A stretch of DNA of 64,000 bases from Planococcus citri (taxonomy: Eukaryota; Arthropoda; Insecta; Hemiptera; Pseudococcidae): NCBI RefSeq assembly GCF_950023065.1, contig NC_088681.1, positions 33,886,836 to 33,950,835 on the forward strand. The letters are read 5' to 3'. The notes under the pieces were generated by a model that saw nothing but the letters and a program-made list of their open reading frames with translations, made no database searches and was not told where the DNA came from. Within the stretch, counting starts at the first letter, position 1. Each line of letters opens with the position of its first letter. A program made the translations under genes and the position numbers. Positions 36,101 to 48,547 of this stretch are shown here, piece by piece.

Positions 36101-37814
36101 AATCTTCAAAAAAAAAAAAAAACTTACCGAATGATGATGAATAAAATTGAAATATGGAATCATTTTTTTCCCCCATAAAATCACAATAGAATAGACTGAA
36201 AATTTGAGGTATCTACTATTATTGCATGCGTAGATAGGCTAGATCTAGATTATTGTATTATTTTTACTTCTGCTTAACGATATTGAAATTATTGTCAGCT
36301 ACAGGTAGTTTCCAAAATCTACCTAGTTTGCCGATTGGAAATAACAGAACCGGATTCCCTCATCTACAACAAACGCCCCATTCTGTTTTCATACCATCGT
36401 TTTTCTCGCCCATCACCGTGCTTGGAACATCATTTCAAACACCAACAAATAGTCCACGTCCTCTCAGAGATACAACCCCCGATACAAGTTTCGAATCACC
36501 GACCGATACGGGCACAGCTATAAAAATTCCTCAAAATAACTCGACGTCATGTGATGTAGGCCTACTTTCCTCAATGCGACTTCCGTATTCGTTTTCGTTG
36601 CCAGACGTCAGAGACAGTTTGAGTAAGTAATGGTATAAGATGATGAAAATCATGTCTGCACTTACTACAGAAGACTTCTGTTTTGCTAGCAGCAGGCCAT
36701 TCGTCGTTGAGTAGTAACACCAGTTCTTTATCAAGTCCAGCAGCTAGTCCACGAACTACATCTCCATCTCAGAGTTTAATGGAAAATAAATTAGGTAATT
36801 GAGTGAAATGTGAAACATGACTTTGCTGAGAATACAAAGTTTATTATATTTTTTTCATTAACATTTTTTACTATGCAGATATAAGCGACGATAGGAAAGC
36901 TCCAGGATTTGAAAGAAGTATAGGAAATATTGGTTTACCAGATTTACAAAATCTGAGAATTAAAGCTGCTCAAGGTATCGATACAAGTTTTCTACCAAAG
37001 TATGAATTCTTTTAATGAAATATCTCAAAATAAAATTATTCGCATATTTTTTGAAGCTATGCAAGGAGTGCCCAGTCGAACCCAAGTTCGCATACCGACT
37101 ACTACATGGTCTGGATACGGGTTTAGTCAGTCTAGTCCTTCATCTATGCTCCGTAACCAAAAGAAAGAGGAAGTAACGGTTAGTTGTAAACATTTTAGTT
37201 TTAATTATTGTGCCATCAGCAGTTCTTTAATGCACTTTTTATTCGTTCCAGAACACAGAAGAAGAAATAAACAGTAACACCAAAAGTTTTTTCAATGATA
37301 GTGTAGATAGCAACAGTCAAAATTTCTCTGCCAGCAATTACCTCGATGCAGCCGCCAGTACAACATTTAATGTTGTTACATCTTCAAATTACCATGATCT
37401 CCCAGTTCATTTAGCATCTCTCGGTTTACAAAAATATATTCGTTAGTATTTTTTACAATTTATCAAGTAGCAAAAATTTATTTTCAATTAATACGAAACT
37501 CATTACGTTTTCAGAATTGTTCAAATCACATGAAATAGATCTTAGCACCTTCCAAACATTGACAGAAGCTGATCTTCGTGAAATAGGAGTCCATGCTCTT
37601 GGAGCACGAAAAAAAATGATGCTCTTCATTTCTGGTAAGCTTTCTAATGTAGCATCGAACAATTTAAAAAACTTTTTACAGCATAACTATGTATAATGAC
37701 ATTTCAGAACTTAAAAAACGAGAAAATTTAAATGTATTCAGAGGTAGCGCCGCTCCTGGAGCAGAGAGAAAGAGTTCAACATCTACGTCCAGTCCTCAAA
37801 ATGATTCTTGGTAA
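33170..37814 (+). CDS. BicC: Bicaudal-C: KH-repeat and SAM-domain RNA-binding protein
   Basis: Sixteen exons join in frame to 2433 bases (810 residues): 33170-33377, 33475-33518, 33601-33670, 33761-33840, 33927-34139, 34218-34460, 34546-34767, 34840-35008, 35092-35211, 36299-36622, 36690-36794, 36879-36974, 37057-37178, 37252-37441, 37515-37634, 37708-37814. The acceptor of the eleventh exon could also be 36693. KH1 spans about 55-134 and includes WPSRLKIGAKSKKD. KH2 carries the intact GKGG loop at 154-157 and DVSYTDHSHIIGKGG, diagnostic of BicC. A KH-like repeat follows at about 206-286. KH3, about 290-365, has GANH at 307-310 in place of a GxxG loop. A Ser/Pro-rich linker leads to the SAM domain at about 720-782 (LASLGLQKYI ... 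LREIGVHALGARKKM). In flies and vertebrates BicC is a cytoplasmic regulator that recruits deadenylation machinery to target mRNAs, acting in oogenesis and in epithelia. The length is close to the family norm and no exon looks broken. The start is the first Met of the Ser-rich N-terminus. Confidence 0.95.
35608..35880. mobile_element. TA-flanked short inverted-repeat element (MITE) in BicC intron 9
   Basis: The 22-base end beginning CCGGGTGACCAAGAATAA at 35608 is repeated exactly in inverted orientation ending at 35880, and TA lies immediately outside each end. Inner sequence keeps weaker inverted similarity (AAAAAGGGAAAAAAATTTCCC near the left against GGGAATTTTCTCTCCTTTTT near the right). With 273 bases and no coding capacity it is a non-autonomous DNA element. 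The TA duplication fits the Tc1/mariner superfamily. It sits inside the 1.09-kb intron between exons 9 and 10. Confidence 0.75.
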
Positions 37815-38708
37815 AAAAAAATCTTTGTCAATGGTATTTATTAAATGTGAGAGTAAATTCTCTTTATTGTATTTAATTAATTTATTTTTTATATTTATTT
37901 ATTTCATATTTATTATTTTTTATAAAATTAATTTATTAGAAAATGTAATTGTATTTTGATCGGATCATTATTTAAATCAGGGTTCGAGTTTCTATTGAGC
38001 CGCTTGAAAGTTTTAGTACAACTATCTGAATGTTTTTTTTTTTATTATTATTTATTTATTTATTAGTCCATTTAACAAAAAGGTTTAATTTCCAAATTAC
38101 ATCGAAGGGAATAATTTTATAGTAAACGTTCACAAAATTAAAGAAAAAAAGAATATTTTATTTCCGTTAGACATCAGAAAGAAAAAATTTGGATATGTTT
38201 TTAAGATATTTTATTTAAAACGCTAACAAATTTATACAGCTTTTATACCAAGAAAAAATTAAAATTAAAATTTCAACTCATAAGACAGTTTAAAACGATG
38301 ACATTATTTATTGAAAGAATGCATGGACCGGTCGTATCTGTTTCTTGTGAAATTTTTTATGCATTTCGTATTTGTATCGATAAGATGCTTAAATTATTTA
38401 TGTAAACTTAATCGTAGTATTTATTCTATCGTTGATGCAAGTTTAACATAAGATTTCAGAAAAATTAAATTAGAATAGCTTATGTAGGTACTTCAATTTA
38501 ATTTTTTTTGGGCAATACTCGATATTTATGTTTCCCAAACTACTTAATTTTTCTACATTACTGCATCTTTTTACTTTTATTTCTGTTTTTGTTGCATGTC
38601 GAAAAATAAAAAAATAAAAAAAAAGTAAAATAACGCTGTCAACGTTTGAGTTGTTATATTTTCGTTCATCACCATCAAGTAAAAACAAATAGCAATTATA
38701 GATCTAAC
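37815..38708. other. BicC 3' UTR and convergent intergenic DNA
   Basis: AT-rich DNA between the stop of BicC and the end of the minus-strand mS23 gene. ATTAAA at 37840-37845 is a possible but weak BicC poly(A) signal. T-rich runs near 38033-38062 follow. No further coding sequence was seen. Confidence 0.5.
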
Positions 38709-38714
38709 TTTATT
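38709..38714 (-). terminator. Poly(A) signal of the mS23 gene
   Basis: TTTATT on the plus strand reads AATAAA on the minus strand, 38 bases beyond the TAA of the mS23 gene. Its position is suitable for a short 3' UTR. Confidence 0.6.
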
Positions 38715-38751
38715 TAACTATACAATTATAAACAAGGCCAACAAATCAAAA

Positions 38752-39560
38752 TTATTTTTCTTCCAAACTATCATCGGTGGTTAATTTTTCACCTTTAACT
38801 TTTTTAGAAGCTTTTTTAAATTCATCTGCGATCGAATCTGTCTTATAATGAACACTATCTTGTTCTGGTTGACTAATAAGAATATTAGTAACATCGACAT
38901 CTTTTTCAGCAATATTTTTAAAAGTACTAGAATCATGTGGCAAATTTACGGTATCAACTGATGTAGTTGCTCGAGCAGTTTTACGATGGGTTGATTTAAA
39001 CATAGACTTCGATTTAGGATCGAAAGCTTTTTCAGATGTTAGTTTTTCAACGGCTTTTTTCAAAGCATCATCTTCATTCAAGTTAGGTTCTTGTTTCATA
39101 ATTTCACCGGTTACTGAAATCACTTTTTGAGTTACGTCGCTCGTGGTTATTCCTCCTTCTAAGGTTTCCATCCTTATCGATTGCACGTAGTTACCTCCGT
39201 GGAATTTACTACGCATAAAGAATACAATCAAGCACGATTCAAAATACATTGAAATACTAATGAAATCATCTTACGCTCGAATTCGGTCTTCTGGATAGAA
39301 TATTGGTTTGACTTTTTTGATCGTAACTCGTCGGGCGAACGAAGGTTCGTCAATAGGAGGAAACGCTTGATATATGTCATACCACAGCGGTTTATCATTC
39401 GGACTAATGGCTCCACATTTCATTAAAGATGTAACCCTTTCGAGCAAAAAGAAATTATGCATTAATTACGAATAAATGAAGAACCGGTATACTAACTTTG
39501 ATAAGGTAATACTAACCTCGAAAAAATCGTGCCAAGTTTTTCGAGACGTGAGGTCGCCAT
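38752..39560 (-). CDS. mRpS23: Mitochondrial small ribosomal subunit protein mS23
   Basis: Three minus-strand exons are 39517-39560, 39275-39436 and 38752-39208. Introns begin GTTAGT and GTAAGA and end CGAAAG and GCGTAG. The joined frame encodes 220 residues. The N-terminus MATSRLEKLGTIFSR, then KPLWYDIYQAFPP at 30-42 and FYPEDRIRAKF at about 61-71, match the conserved core of MRPS23/mS23, a protein of the mitochondrial ribosome small subunit needed for mitochondrial translation. The C-terminal 140 residues are charged (Lys/Glu/Asp-rich) and much less conserved; at 220 residues it is somewhat longer than the roughly 185-190 I expect for the family. It lies tail-to-tail with BicC and head-to-head with a candidate plus-strand first exon. 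The frame at 39228-39249 upstream of exon 3 is intronic. Confidence 0.92.
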
Positions 39561-39950
39561 ACTTTGGAATGAATAATTGATTTATAAGCTGATCGTATGG
39601 CGATAAGTTGATTTGAATTATCCGTTTTTATAGCATAAATGGTGTAAAATATAAATAAATTATTAAAAGGGAAATGCGAATGCGAAAAGAAAAATTCACA
39701 TAAATTGAGAAATTTTCAAAAAAAAAAATGATAACATTGATAAGAAATGCGCTGTTTCATTTTGTTGATTTCTCAAGTAAGTAATGACTTCGTCCAATAG
39801 CAAGGCGTTATTTTGTGGCTCAACCAATCAGAATGTTCAAATATCCGCGCTGAAATTTGGCAACTTTTCGGTATTTTCTATTTTACTGGTAATTTCTTGG
39901 TAAAATCTTTCTGAAATAAGTTGTCATGCGCTCATGCCGCCATCTTCAGG
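39561..39950. promoter_or_regulatory. Candidate bidirectional promoter region
   Basis: Between the mS23 start and the candidate plus-strand exon lie two CCAAT words (CCAAT at 39794-39798 and CCAATCAG at 39824-39831). GCCGCCATCTT at 39936-39946 reads AAGATGGCGGC on the minus strand, the YY1/Pho-like motif common at housekeeping promoters. No TATA box stands out, as expected for a housekeeping gene such as mS23. Confidence 0.4.
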
Positions 39951-40332
39951 TCAACAGCAAAACAAATTTTTGCAACTTGAAGTGACAGCGGTCTATCTGT
40001 GTGCAGTTTTTAATCTGTGCCAACCAAGTGACAAGAAGAAAAAGAAAATAGGTGTTTTTCCATACATTTTAGTGGAAGTTGTAATTATAAATGAAGTTTC
40101 GTAAATTTTTTTAAAATTTTGAAGTGTTTAATTTATTTATTTGTTCGTTGATAATTGTCTTTTTTCCATGTGATTATATACGTAGTGCTATTTTGTGTAT
40201 GTGTACCCCTTAAGTGTTCATTTTGTGTGAAGTTTTATTAAAAATTGTTTGTGTTGATAATGTTGTGAATTTTGATAACTTATGTTGCACCTCTCAACAA
40301 CTCAAGTAAATTCGTATTTTAATTCTACACCT
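39950..40332 (+). CDS. Candidate first exon of a plus-strand gene that leaves the window
   Basis: A T/G-rich leader is followed by ATG at 40282 with an in-frame TAA just upstream (40276-40278). It stays open as MLHLSTTQVNSYFNSTP to a strong donor, CT|GTAAGT, at 40332/40333 (phase 0). The upstream boundary is approximate. The ATG may be a small upstream frame and not the true start, so the exon could be wholly 5' UTR. Support is indirect: promoter-like motifs just upstream, a good donor, and a recursive splice site 12.5 kb downstream on the same strand. No protein family is recognisable from 17 residues. Confidence 0.35.
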
Positions 40333-42330
40333 GTAAGTATTCAACATTTTCAATACTTTCAAACGTTATTTTATACCTTAATTTAATTTCGTCTTATAAT
40401 ATCAGTCGCTTTGCACTGCATAAGTAGGCCATGATTGGTGTTTTTATCAAGTGCAAATTCACTTTTTGCCGAACAAATATTCGGATCGTTTTTCGCGTTA
40501 TATGTTCATAATTTCGCATTGCTACATCGTACGAATATTGATCGTGTTCAAAATATCCTGTTGCGATGTTTAATTTTAAGAGCATTATTCACAAACGCAC
40601 TGCAGTGCAGTGATCCAAGTACATGCATTTTGAAGTGGTTGATGTCATCGGCTTTGGAAAAATTCCTGGGAAATTGTTATCTTTGAATGATTTAATTCTA
40701 CTTTTCTGTTTCAAAATGATGAACGGTATTCAGCAACATGATTCAGAATGTAATTTTCAAATTTTACTGTTACAGCGACGATATTACTCCAATTACTGCA
40801 CTTTGTGTAGCACGAAGTTGATAAACTTCTTAATCTCGTACTCCTGCTTCGAGGAGTTTGTGTTTGTGGAGCTTTTCTCTCAGATCAAATCACACGAATT
40901 CTTCCATCTATAATTTTTCGAAATAAAAAATGAACCAAAATGAAGATTTGAAGTTTACACCGTACAAGTTATCGTCTGATCGCAACCACAACGTCAAAAT
41001 GATAAGATTGTTCCCTTATTCGGTCAATGTATCAGTAAAGAGTTAAAAACTGAAATTTTATTACGATTTCGTGAAAATTTTCGAAATCGTAGTAACTCTG
41101 TGCCCTTGAAACGAAAATGAAAAGCATCTTTTAAAAATAAATCTTCGAGCCGGATATTTTTTTACACGAGATGGAAAAATACTTTCACGTCGAAATGGGT
41201 ATTTGAGTTAACCTCTTTATCGAAATATGGCGTCAAAATTATGAGGACAAAAATATCGAAGGTTACCATTTATTCTTAAAAAGTCAGTTGGGTGGTATTA
41301 ATATTATTAATGCGTAGGAGGTTTTACCCTTCAGTGAAAGGGGTCGTTTTCTAAAATTCTTATATGAATGTTTTGCTCGCGTTTCGACTATTTTTCTTCT
41401 ATTTTATTACTGCGAAGAATTTGCATCCGGTTTTTAGTAGACGATTGGACAGATTTTGGCAAAAAACTCGCAATTATGAGAGATTATTTATGTGTTTTCA
41501 TCGTTCAATTGATGCAGTACATGTTCAAATGCACTGGAGTTTAAAAAAAATTCCAAATTGCTATGTAATGTTTTCAATTTTTCTGCAGTATTGAATGCTG
41601 CAAATTGAAATACGATGTAATTTTATCGAACTAAAATGTTTCCCAGTTTCAGATTAATTTGATCATGTGTCATGCATGTAATCGAATCATTTAGCATTAG
41701 CAGTCTGGAAATATACGAAAGGTTGAAAAATTGCCTAATCGATCCCCTTATGAATCAAGTTCAGCCGGTTAGGCAATTTATTTAACGTTATGACTGGTCT
41801 TACGAGGTTGGAAGCATGCTATTGAACCATGCAAAAGTAATTTTTCGCCTTGGATTTCAATTTGGAGAAAATTTTTGCCATCAATTTTGAAATGAACAGA
41901 GATCACACCGTTACGTGAACTTTTTCATGAAAATTTTTCGACAGCTGGCGAAAGTTTTCGCTAAATTCAATACTCGAAGGGTTGATGTGAACATTATTAT
42001 GGCATCGAGTGTGAGAAACGATAATTTTCAAATGCATTATAGTCGTAGTATGAGGAAGAGCTACCTACGTTTCTTTACCATTAACTCGTGTATCGATTCG
42101 CATGTGCTATTCGTCGGTTTACTTTTCGTATTTTGTTGCATTAAAATTTCATAAAAATTGAAATCGACGATTATTTTTTTACCAAGTTTTATCCTTAGTA
42201 GAATTTTTTGCCCTCTTGCGAAAAAATACTTCGTTCCTTTGAGATTTTCTTTCTCTGCGAGCATTTTTTGCTGTGAAGTCAAAAGGTGTTGGATTGCTTC
42301 ATTTTGCTGTCTAATTACATACTTCGAAGA

Positions 42331-42355
42331 ATACCTACCTACCTACCTACCTACC
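42331..42355. repeat. (TACC)n microsatellite
   Basis: About six TACC units in a row. TACCTAC / GTAGGTA words are scattered unusually often over the whole window, and this is the longest pure run seen. Confidence 0.8.
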
Positions 42356-44873
42356 ATAAAAATCAAGCTCAGCTTTGCATTCAAAAATACTCATTTGCGC
42401 AAACAAACGAATAACTCCGCACTGGCGTACTTTTTTTTCAAATGCCAATTATTTTTTCTTTTTTTTTTTAAATAACAATTCGTATACCATGCGGACTCGG
42501 TTAAACGTTCTCGAGTATTATAGTACGCACGGATACGCGGCAAAAATGCCGGAAAATTTTCTCAACGGCAGGTTAACGCATCAGTTTACTGTACGTAGAC
42601 CTATGTTACGTCGAAGCAGAGGCAAGGAAAACGAAAAGGGTAATTTCAAAGGCTGGTATAAAAAGTTGGTTATCCGTGACGTCAGCGGAGTACTTTCCCT
42701 GCCGCCCTAATGCAACGTTTTCGTTCTGTTTCGGTCTCTTTTTAACGTGCTACGTAGAGCGTTTTCGTTGCTTTTCTGTGTGCGCTTCTCTTCATTATCG
42801 ACTGTTTCCACCAAACATTGTTAGCTGCCGACGATGCTTGAATATAATATCCGCTTTTGGCTCGATGGACGAGCGAATGTGATTTTTTTCCCTCCTTCGT
42901 AGTATAAATCGGCTGCTGATGTTCTTTTTCTTTTTTTCTCGATGATTTTCCACGCTTCAAACCGTCTCAGTTTCCATCGCATATTGCGAAGAATGAGAAA
43001 AATTTAATTTCAAAATGTATCCTATGTGTACCTGCTATTTTTTACGTATACAGAAATGTTGCAAAACGGATTTGTAAGGTTTGAATTGATGAAAAAGGGC
43101 GCGATATTTTACCCTGTTACGGCCGAATGGTCAAATATAACGAGACTTTTGACTCATTATCTATATTCAGAATACGAATACCATCGTATTTGAACTTTGT
43201 ATCGAAACTTGTGTGGTCAAATTTTGGATTTTTTTTACGGCCACTGCAGTCTTTGTAATTTTGCAACAAGTTTCGTTGTATTTTCTTCGATTTTGAAGTT
43301 TTCAGATTCTTTCGTGCATCGTAAATAAGTAGTTTGCCAAAATTGCGCTCAAAATTTCAATACTTTGAAATTTTGAAACAATTTGACTTCATTTCAAAAC
43401 TTTTAGCTGTCGAAAATGTCTCGTTTGTACATAATATTTTTCAATAATTCAGAACATGGGAGGTGAGGAGCTGGAAAAATTTTAATTTGAAGAATTAAAC
43501 GAGAAAGAGCGCTTGAGGTAGGAATTGCCAATTGTCCTCCTTCATTCAATTTAGAGTTTTGAAAAATTCGTTTCACCTTCCCTCAAGAATTTTCTTTTCA
43601 ATACTAGAAGAAAAAATGTCATTCTTATTTCTATTTCACTTCAAAAATCGAGATCTAAATTTATCTGTTTTCGACTATTTCTACAGGGTCAGGAAATTGC
43701 ACTGGAAATTTTGATATATGTACTGAAAAAAATCGTTCCAATGTACCAGAATAGATGAGAGAAACTAGCATGAAAATGTTGGATTTAAAGTAAACCAGTT
43801 CGAAATAGCATACAAAAATATTCTCACAGCTAAAATTTCAGCTGCTTAAGTTAATTTTTAAAATTTTGGACGTTTTTAAAAAATCTAATTTGGGCCAAAG
43901 GCGAAAAATCGAAACGTTTCCTAATTGAGCCGAAAAGCTGAAATCTGATGTAGGTATACCCTATTTTCAATTCACTCTCCTATCAATTAGATACAGTTTC
44001 GAGTCGTTTTGATCAGTTCAGAAGCCTCCAATAAATTTTTAGAAATGATTATTTCCTCATAATTTCATCCAGCTGAGTTAGAAAGCTAGAATTTAGTTTA
44101 TACCCTATTTTCGACATGCCAAGTCGACTATTAGAGGTAGTTTCAAGTCGTTCTGGAACCTCCAGTGACATTTTGGAATTCCAGTTTTTCAACAAGTGCT
44201 CTGACTAAAATTCATGAAATTAAAATTCAACATTTATAAATGCGTTCCATGTGTTTTAGTAACTTATTAAATTTATTATGTACGATCTTTTCTTAATTAT
44301 TGTTACTGTAAATGGGGTAGGGCGGATTTTTTTCGAGCGTTTCGAAAGTAGAACTTCGTGGATTTTTTTAGGTTTCTCTGTCTTTGGAAGAAAAAGTCCA
44401 GCGTGAAAACCGATTTTTAGTCTTTGATCTCCAAAAGGCAGAATTGTTTCTTTTACGCTGAAAAAAATTGATTTAATATTGAACTATTTCGGTCATACAT
44501 TCGATTGCTCATAAATTTGGTTCTGAATTGTGGATGACATAGTTGACGTACCCTTTCAATGAGCTATATTTCAGCTGAGTTGAAGTCGACAGCCCGACAG
44601 GCATAAACTTCCACTGGATTTTTATCTAATTGACAAAAAAAAACCATATCTATGCGAGTAAAAATTTCTCCACGAAAAAAAAATGAGACCAAGGTCGTGG
44701 AAAAGGGGAGGTGGGGGGGGGAACTTATCTGTGGCCATGATTTACTACGGGGTTCAAGAAATGAAAGGTTTGCGATAAAGAATGACGTGTTTGAACTTTG
44801 AAAATTCATTGATGGAATTGAAAATATTGTTAAGAAATTCATGGTATTTAGTACAATTTGGAAACGTAGAAAT

Positions 44874-44954
44874 GGCTCAAATTGGCTGATTTTATGATAT
44901 GTTGTAGCCAATACCCTTGGGCACAACATATCAAAAAATCAGCCATTTTGGGCC
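44874..44954 (+). ncRNA. MicroRNA-precursor-like hairpin
   Basis: Left arm 44874-44905 and right arm 44923-44954 form a 32-position stem with 29 Watson-Crick pairs and one G:U pair, closed by a 17-base loop (44906-44922). The two mismatches are at the ninth and twenty-first positions of the left arm. The size (81 bases), near-full pairing over about 22-base arms (GGCTGATTTT...GTTGT against ACAACATATC...CAGCC) and intronic position suit a pre-miRNA. A small foldback element would look similar. There is no evidence of expression or conservation here, and I do not recognise a known seed. Confidence 0.35.
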
Positions 44955-47664
44955 GCAAATTTATGCTAGATGGCCTTGCAACCTCAGAATCTTTGAAAAT
45001 GGACTTCGTGCGTTTTGGAAACGTATGCTTCAATTTAATTTTTATATTTTCTATTTTTCCACTAGTTGATTTTTGATGGATGGAAGATGGTGGGAAGAAT
45101 GACTGAGCATAATTTGAATCTAGACAACTTGCCAAGTAAACGTTGGAAAATTAACGAACTCAAAAATAACATACTTACTAAGTAGTATTTCGATTTTCAA
45201 AAAAAAAAAAAAAAAAAAAAAATGAGAGAACTGAATTTTCTTCTTGAAAAGGGAACTCCTTGACTACGAAATATTCGATGGGAACAAAACTTGAGTAGGA
45301 TGTCAAAAGGGAACCTTGAAAAGAATCCCCAATTTTCTGCTTCTAAAATTAATTTTTTCCCAATTTTTGGCAAATTTTGGAAGTTTTTGTTCTGAAAATG
45401 AAATCTTTTGATTTTCCAAAACAAAAATAAAAATAAGAAAATTCAATTCACTCGTGAGAGAAAATCCTTACTTCAAAATCTCGGATTGGAGCAAAACTTT
45501 GGTAGGTTGAATATTGAAAGCGAGCCAAAAATAACATCCTTTATTTTCAACTGATGAAATTCATTTTTCAATTTTTCGCAACTTTTGCAAGTTTTTGTTT
45601 TACATTAGTAATGCTGTCTTATGCAGGATCAGTAAGTAAAGAAAATGACCACATCTCTCCTAACATATGAACTTCGGCACCTCGAATTTTAACCGCTGGG
45701 TGTCCCTTTGATACCTGTGAATTTTTCTTAAGGGCCCAGATTCTCCAATTCCTCTCAATATTTTTACACAACGACATAGTAAGATTATAAAAAACCTTGT
45801 AAATTTTTTACATCGCAGTTTTCTGTACTTGATATTTACTTATACGAATAAATGAAGAAAACTCGATTCTAAAAGCATCGCATCGTAACTAACTCGTTAC
45901 TATGCTTTCATTTTCTTTTTTCATTTTGCAATTTTTCTCGTCGTATTAATATAGACTTTAGAAATTTCCCCTTCCATTCTAGCTTCATCTATGTACATAG
46001 TGGCTCTTGGTGGCCTTGCTTATGTATAACGAATAGAGCGAGCAGAGAGGTGGGAGGACTTGACTAGAAAATACGCAAACATGTAACTTTTTCCCCATTC
46101 AGTAGCAAACAAAATATGTAGAGCTTTGACAAAAGCGTGGCGCATGGCGCTGACATAACGCCCTACAAATCGTTTTACAAACATTCGACGCTGCAGACGA
46201 ATTCTAATTAGCAATCTAGGTACTTATATATATAATTATATCAGGGCACGTTTGCGAGAATTTACCTTAGAAATGGTATCCACGAACAGGATATAATGGT
46301 ATGAAATGAGATTTATTCGAATCGAGTGTAAATACCGCGTCTTAAAAGATCGTATTTATTTATAAATCATCCGTATATACTACTTGTTAATGCTTATTCG
46401 CGCTACGTATAGAATGGCGCCAGTCTCTCAAAGGAAAACTTTTCTTCGCGCGGGGCACGAAATACGAATCTAATGGTACGTTCATTTTTCGGGATTTTTA
46501 TCTAGTTTAGATAATGTATACGTAGACGTGTATGTACTATACGACGCAGAAACAGCCTGAATATGTATACGAATGAGCCCTTAAAGTATTTGCAGTATGA
46601 ATTTTTTACAGCGTCGGCGTTACATGATTGCAGGGTAGGTATGCTGAATTTACCTAAGGGCGTCCGTATCTCGACGTACTCGTACCTGTGCTGCTTTGTG
46701 CGCTTTAAACAAGGTGAAATTTGTTGTTTGAGATAAGTTTTTATGTGGGTTTGGTTTTACGGGGCGCGAAACAAACACGAGGGTGGGCGACCGACGACGA
46801 CGGTGGCGCGATACTGGCCTATTTCTATGCTATAACGTCGATGTCGACCTTTACTGCGGTTACAGATGGCTTTTTTTACTCACGACGCCGGTAAGAAACG
46901 CGCCAACTGAGTGGAAATTTCGAGCTTGTAAATTACTCGTATCAACCAACCTTCTTGGTATAAATTCGTTGTGTATACCGTGTACTTTTGTAGATACATA
47001 AAGCGATAAATGCGCAGATTTAGGGGTTACAATTCCCATATCGTCCCACTCGTGCAAGTTGGCGATGATTAAACGAAATTTAGAAGTGAATTGTTGCTTT
47101 TTAGACGTCATTTTATCGGATACGATGTATTTTTTGTGGTAATATGATTTCACTTGCAGTATATGGGAGGCGACTAATTTTTCAATTTTGAATATTCGAT
47201 TTTCTTTTTATTTCAAGACCCCGTGTGGTAAATTTTGACCCCGAATCCTTCAAAATTGAAAAAAAATTGAGAATTCTGCTCTGGAAATTTCAACCCCTGA
47301 ATTTGGAATATTATTGATTATAATTTATAACTTTTAAAATTTTAAAAAAATATATATTCCTGATTTGAGATGAATATTAATAGGAAATAAGAATAAATTG
47401 AGATTCCAGCTAAAAGGACTTGATCATACAATACATGCATACTTAAAAAGTCAACTTTCAGCCGGAAAACAATTCTTGAATTTTTCGCATTATGTCTGAA
47501 TTTTAAGGAAAACGAGACGCTGACCCGCGTCAGCTGATCCATAAAACCTTTGGCTGACATTTGATAACTTTAAAAAATTCTGCAGAGTTCCTAATATTAT
47601 GTCAAAAATTTCAAAAAATTAATCATCACGTCATTCGACATTTTGATATCAAGTACATACCTAA

Positions 47665-48547
47665 GGGTGTCTTGGTGGTAGTGAAAGTAGTGAAAACGTA
47701 GTGATTTTGAAAGTCGGTAGTGAAAGTAGTGAAAAAGTAGTGATTTTCAGCAATTTTGCTTAAAAGGTAGTGAAAAATGAAAAAAAAAACACAATAAAAA
47801 TTTTGTAGAAAATGGCTCTTTTGTTGACTTTTTTAGAACTTGAATTCCATATTTTTGAAAGCTTTTGCCCTCGCTTCGCTCGGGGTATTTGCTCTTTTTT
47901 TTTCGATATACAAAACTTACTGTTCAAATTCAAGAAATGTTCAAAGTTTCAATCAGAAAAATACTCCCTTCCCTTACCTCCATAAAAAAACTGCTTTTTC
48001 ACTTCTTGAAACATGAATTTTTGAAAACTTTCTTGGCCTTGCATCACTCGGGCTCGTTTGCTTTTTTCAAGTTCGATTTTTTTTAAAAATAATCATTCAT
48101 GTTTTAAAATTTTGAAACAAAAATAATAAACTTTTTCATTCGTTACCCAAAAAAACAACAATTTTTATACCCCTCAAAATACTAATTTTCAATAGCTTTT
48201 TCGAAAAATTGGTGTATTTTTTTCCAAATGTTGTTCAAATTTTTCATTAATTTTTTTTTGATTTTCATTTTGAAAAATGTTCTTTATTCGCCCAATTATA
48301 TTAAGTACCTAACAAGAACTTTAAAGGTGAAAATAAAATCAAAAAGTGAAATGACAAAATTATATTCTCGATATCCGCTTGCTTGAAAAAAATCTTGGGA
48401 TGTTTGAAGACATTGGAAATGCCAAAATTGTTATGTACAATTTTGCCTCGTCCACCTCCTCCCTATGTTGAAAAATCTGAAGTGTATAAAAAATGTCCTG
48501 CTAAAGTCCTGCTTTTTTATTTTGAAATTTTTTTGGACAAGACACCC
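47665..48547. repeat. Possible element with GGGTGTCTTG ends and internal GTAGTGAAA repeats
   Basis: GGGTGTCTTG at 47665-47674 is inverted as CAAGACACCC at 48538-48547. Just inside the left end GTAGTGAAA / GTAGTGATTTT recurs several times to about 47780. The same words recur outside the right end near 48896-48925, so the boundaries may be different or several fragments may be present. No coding sequence inside. Confidence 0.35.

Noticed and set aside
42375..42710. Plus-strand frame with a basic C-terminal part (RRPMLRRSRGKENEKG)
   Set aside because: It starts in low-complexity Phe-rich text, matches no family I know, and has no clear exon borders. Treated as intronic.
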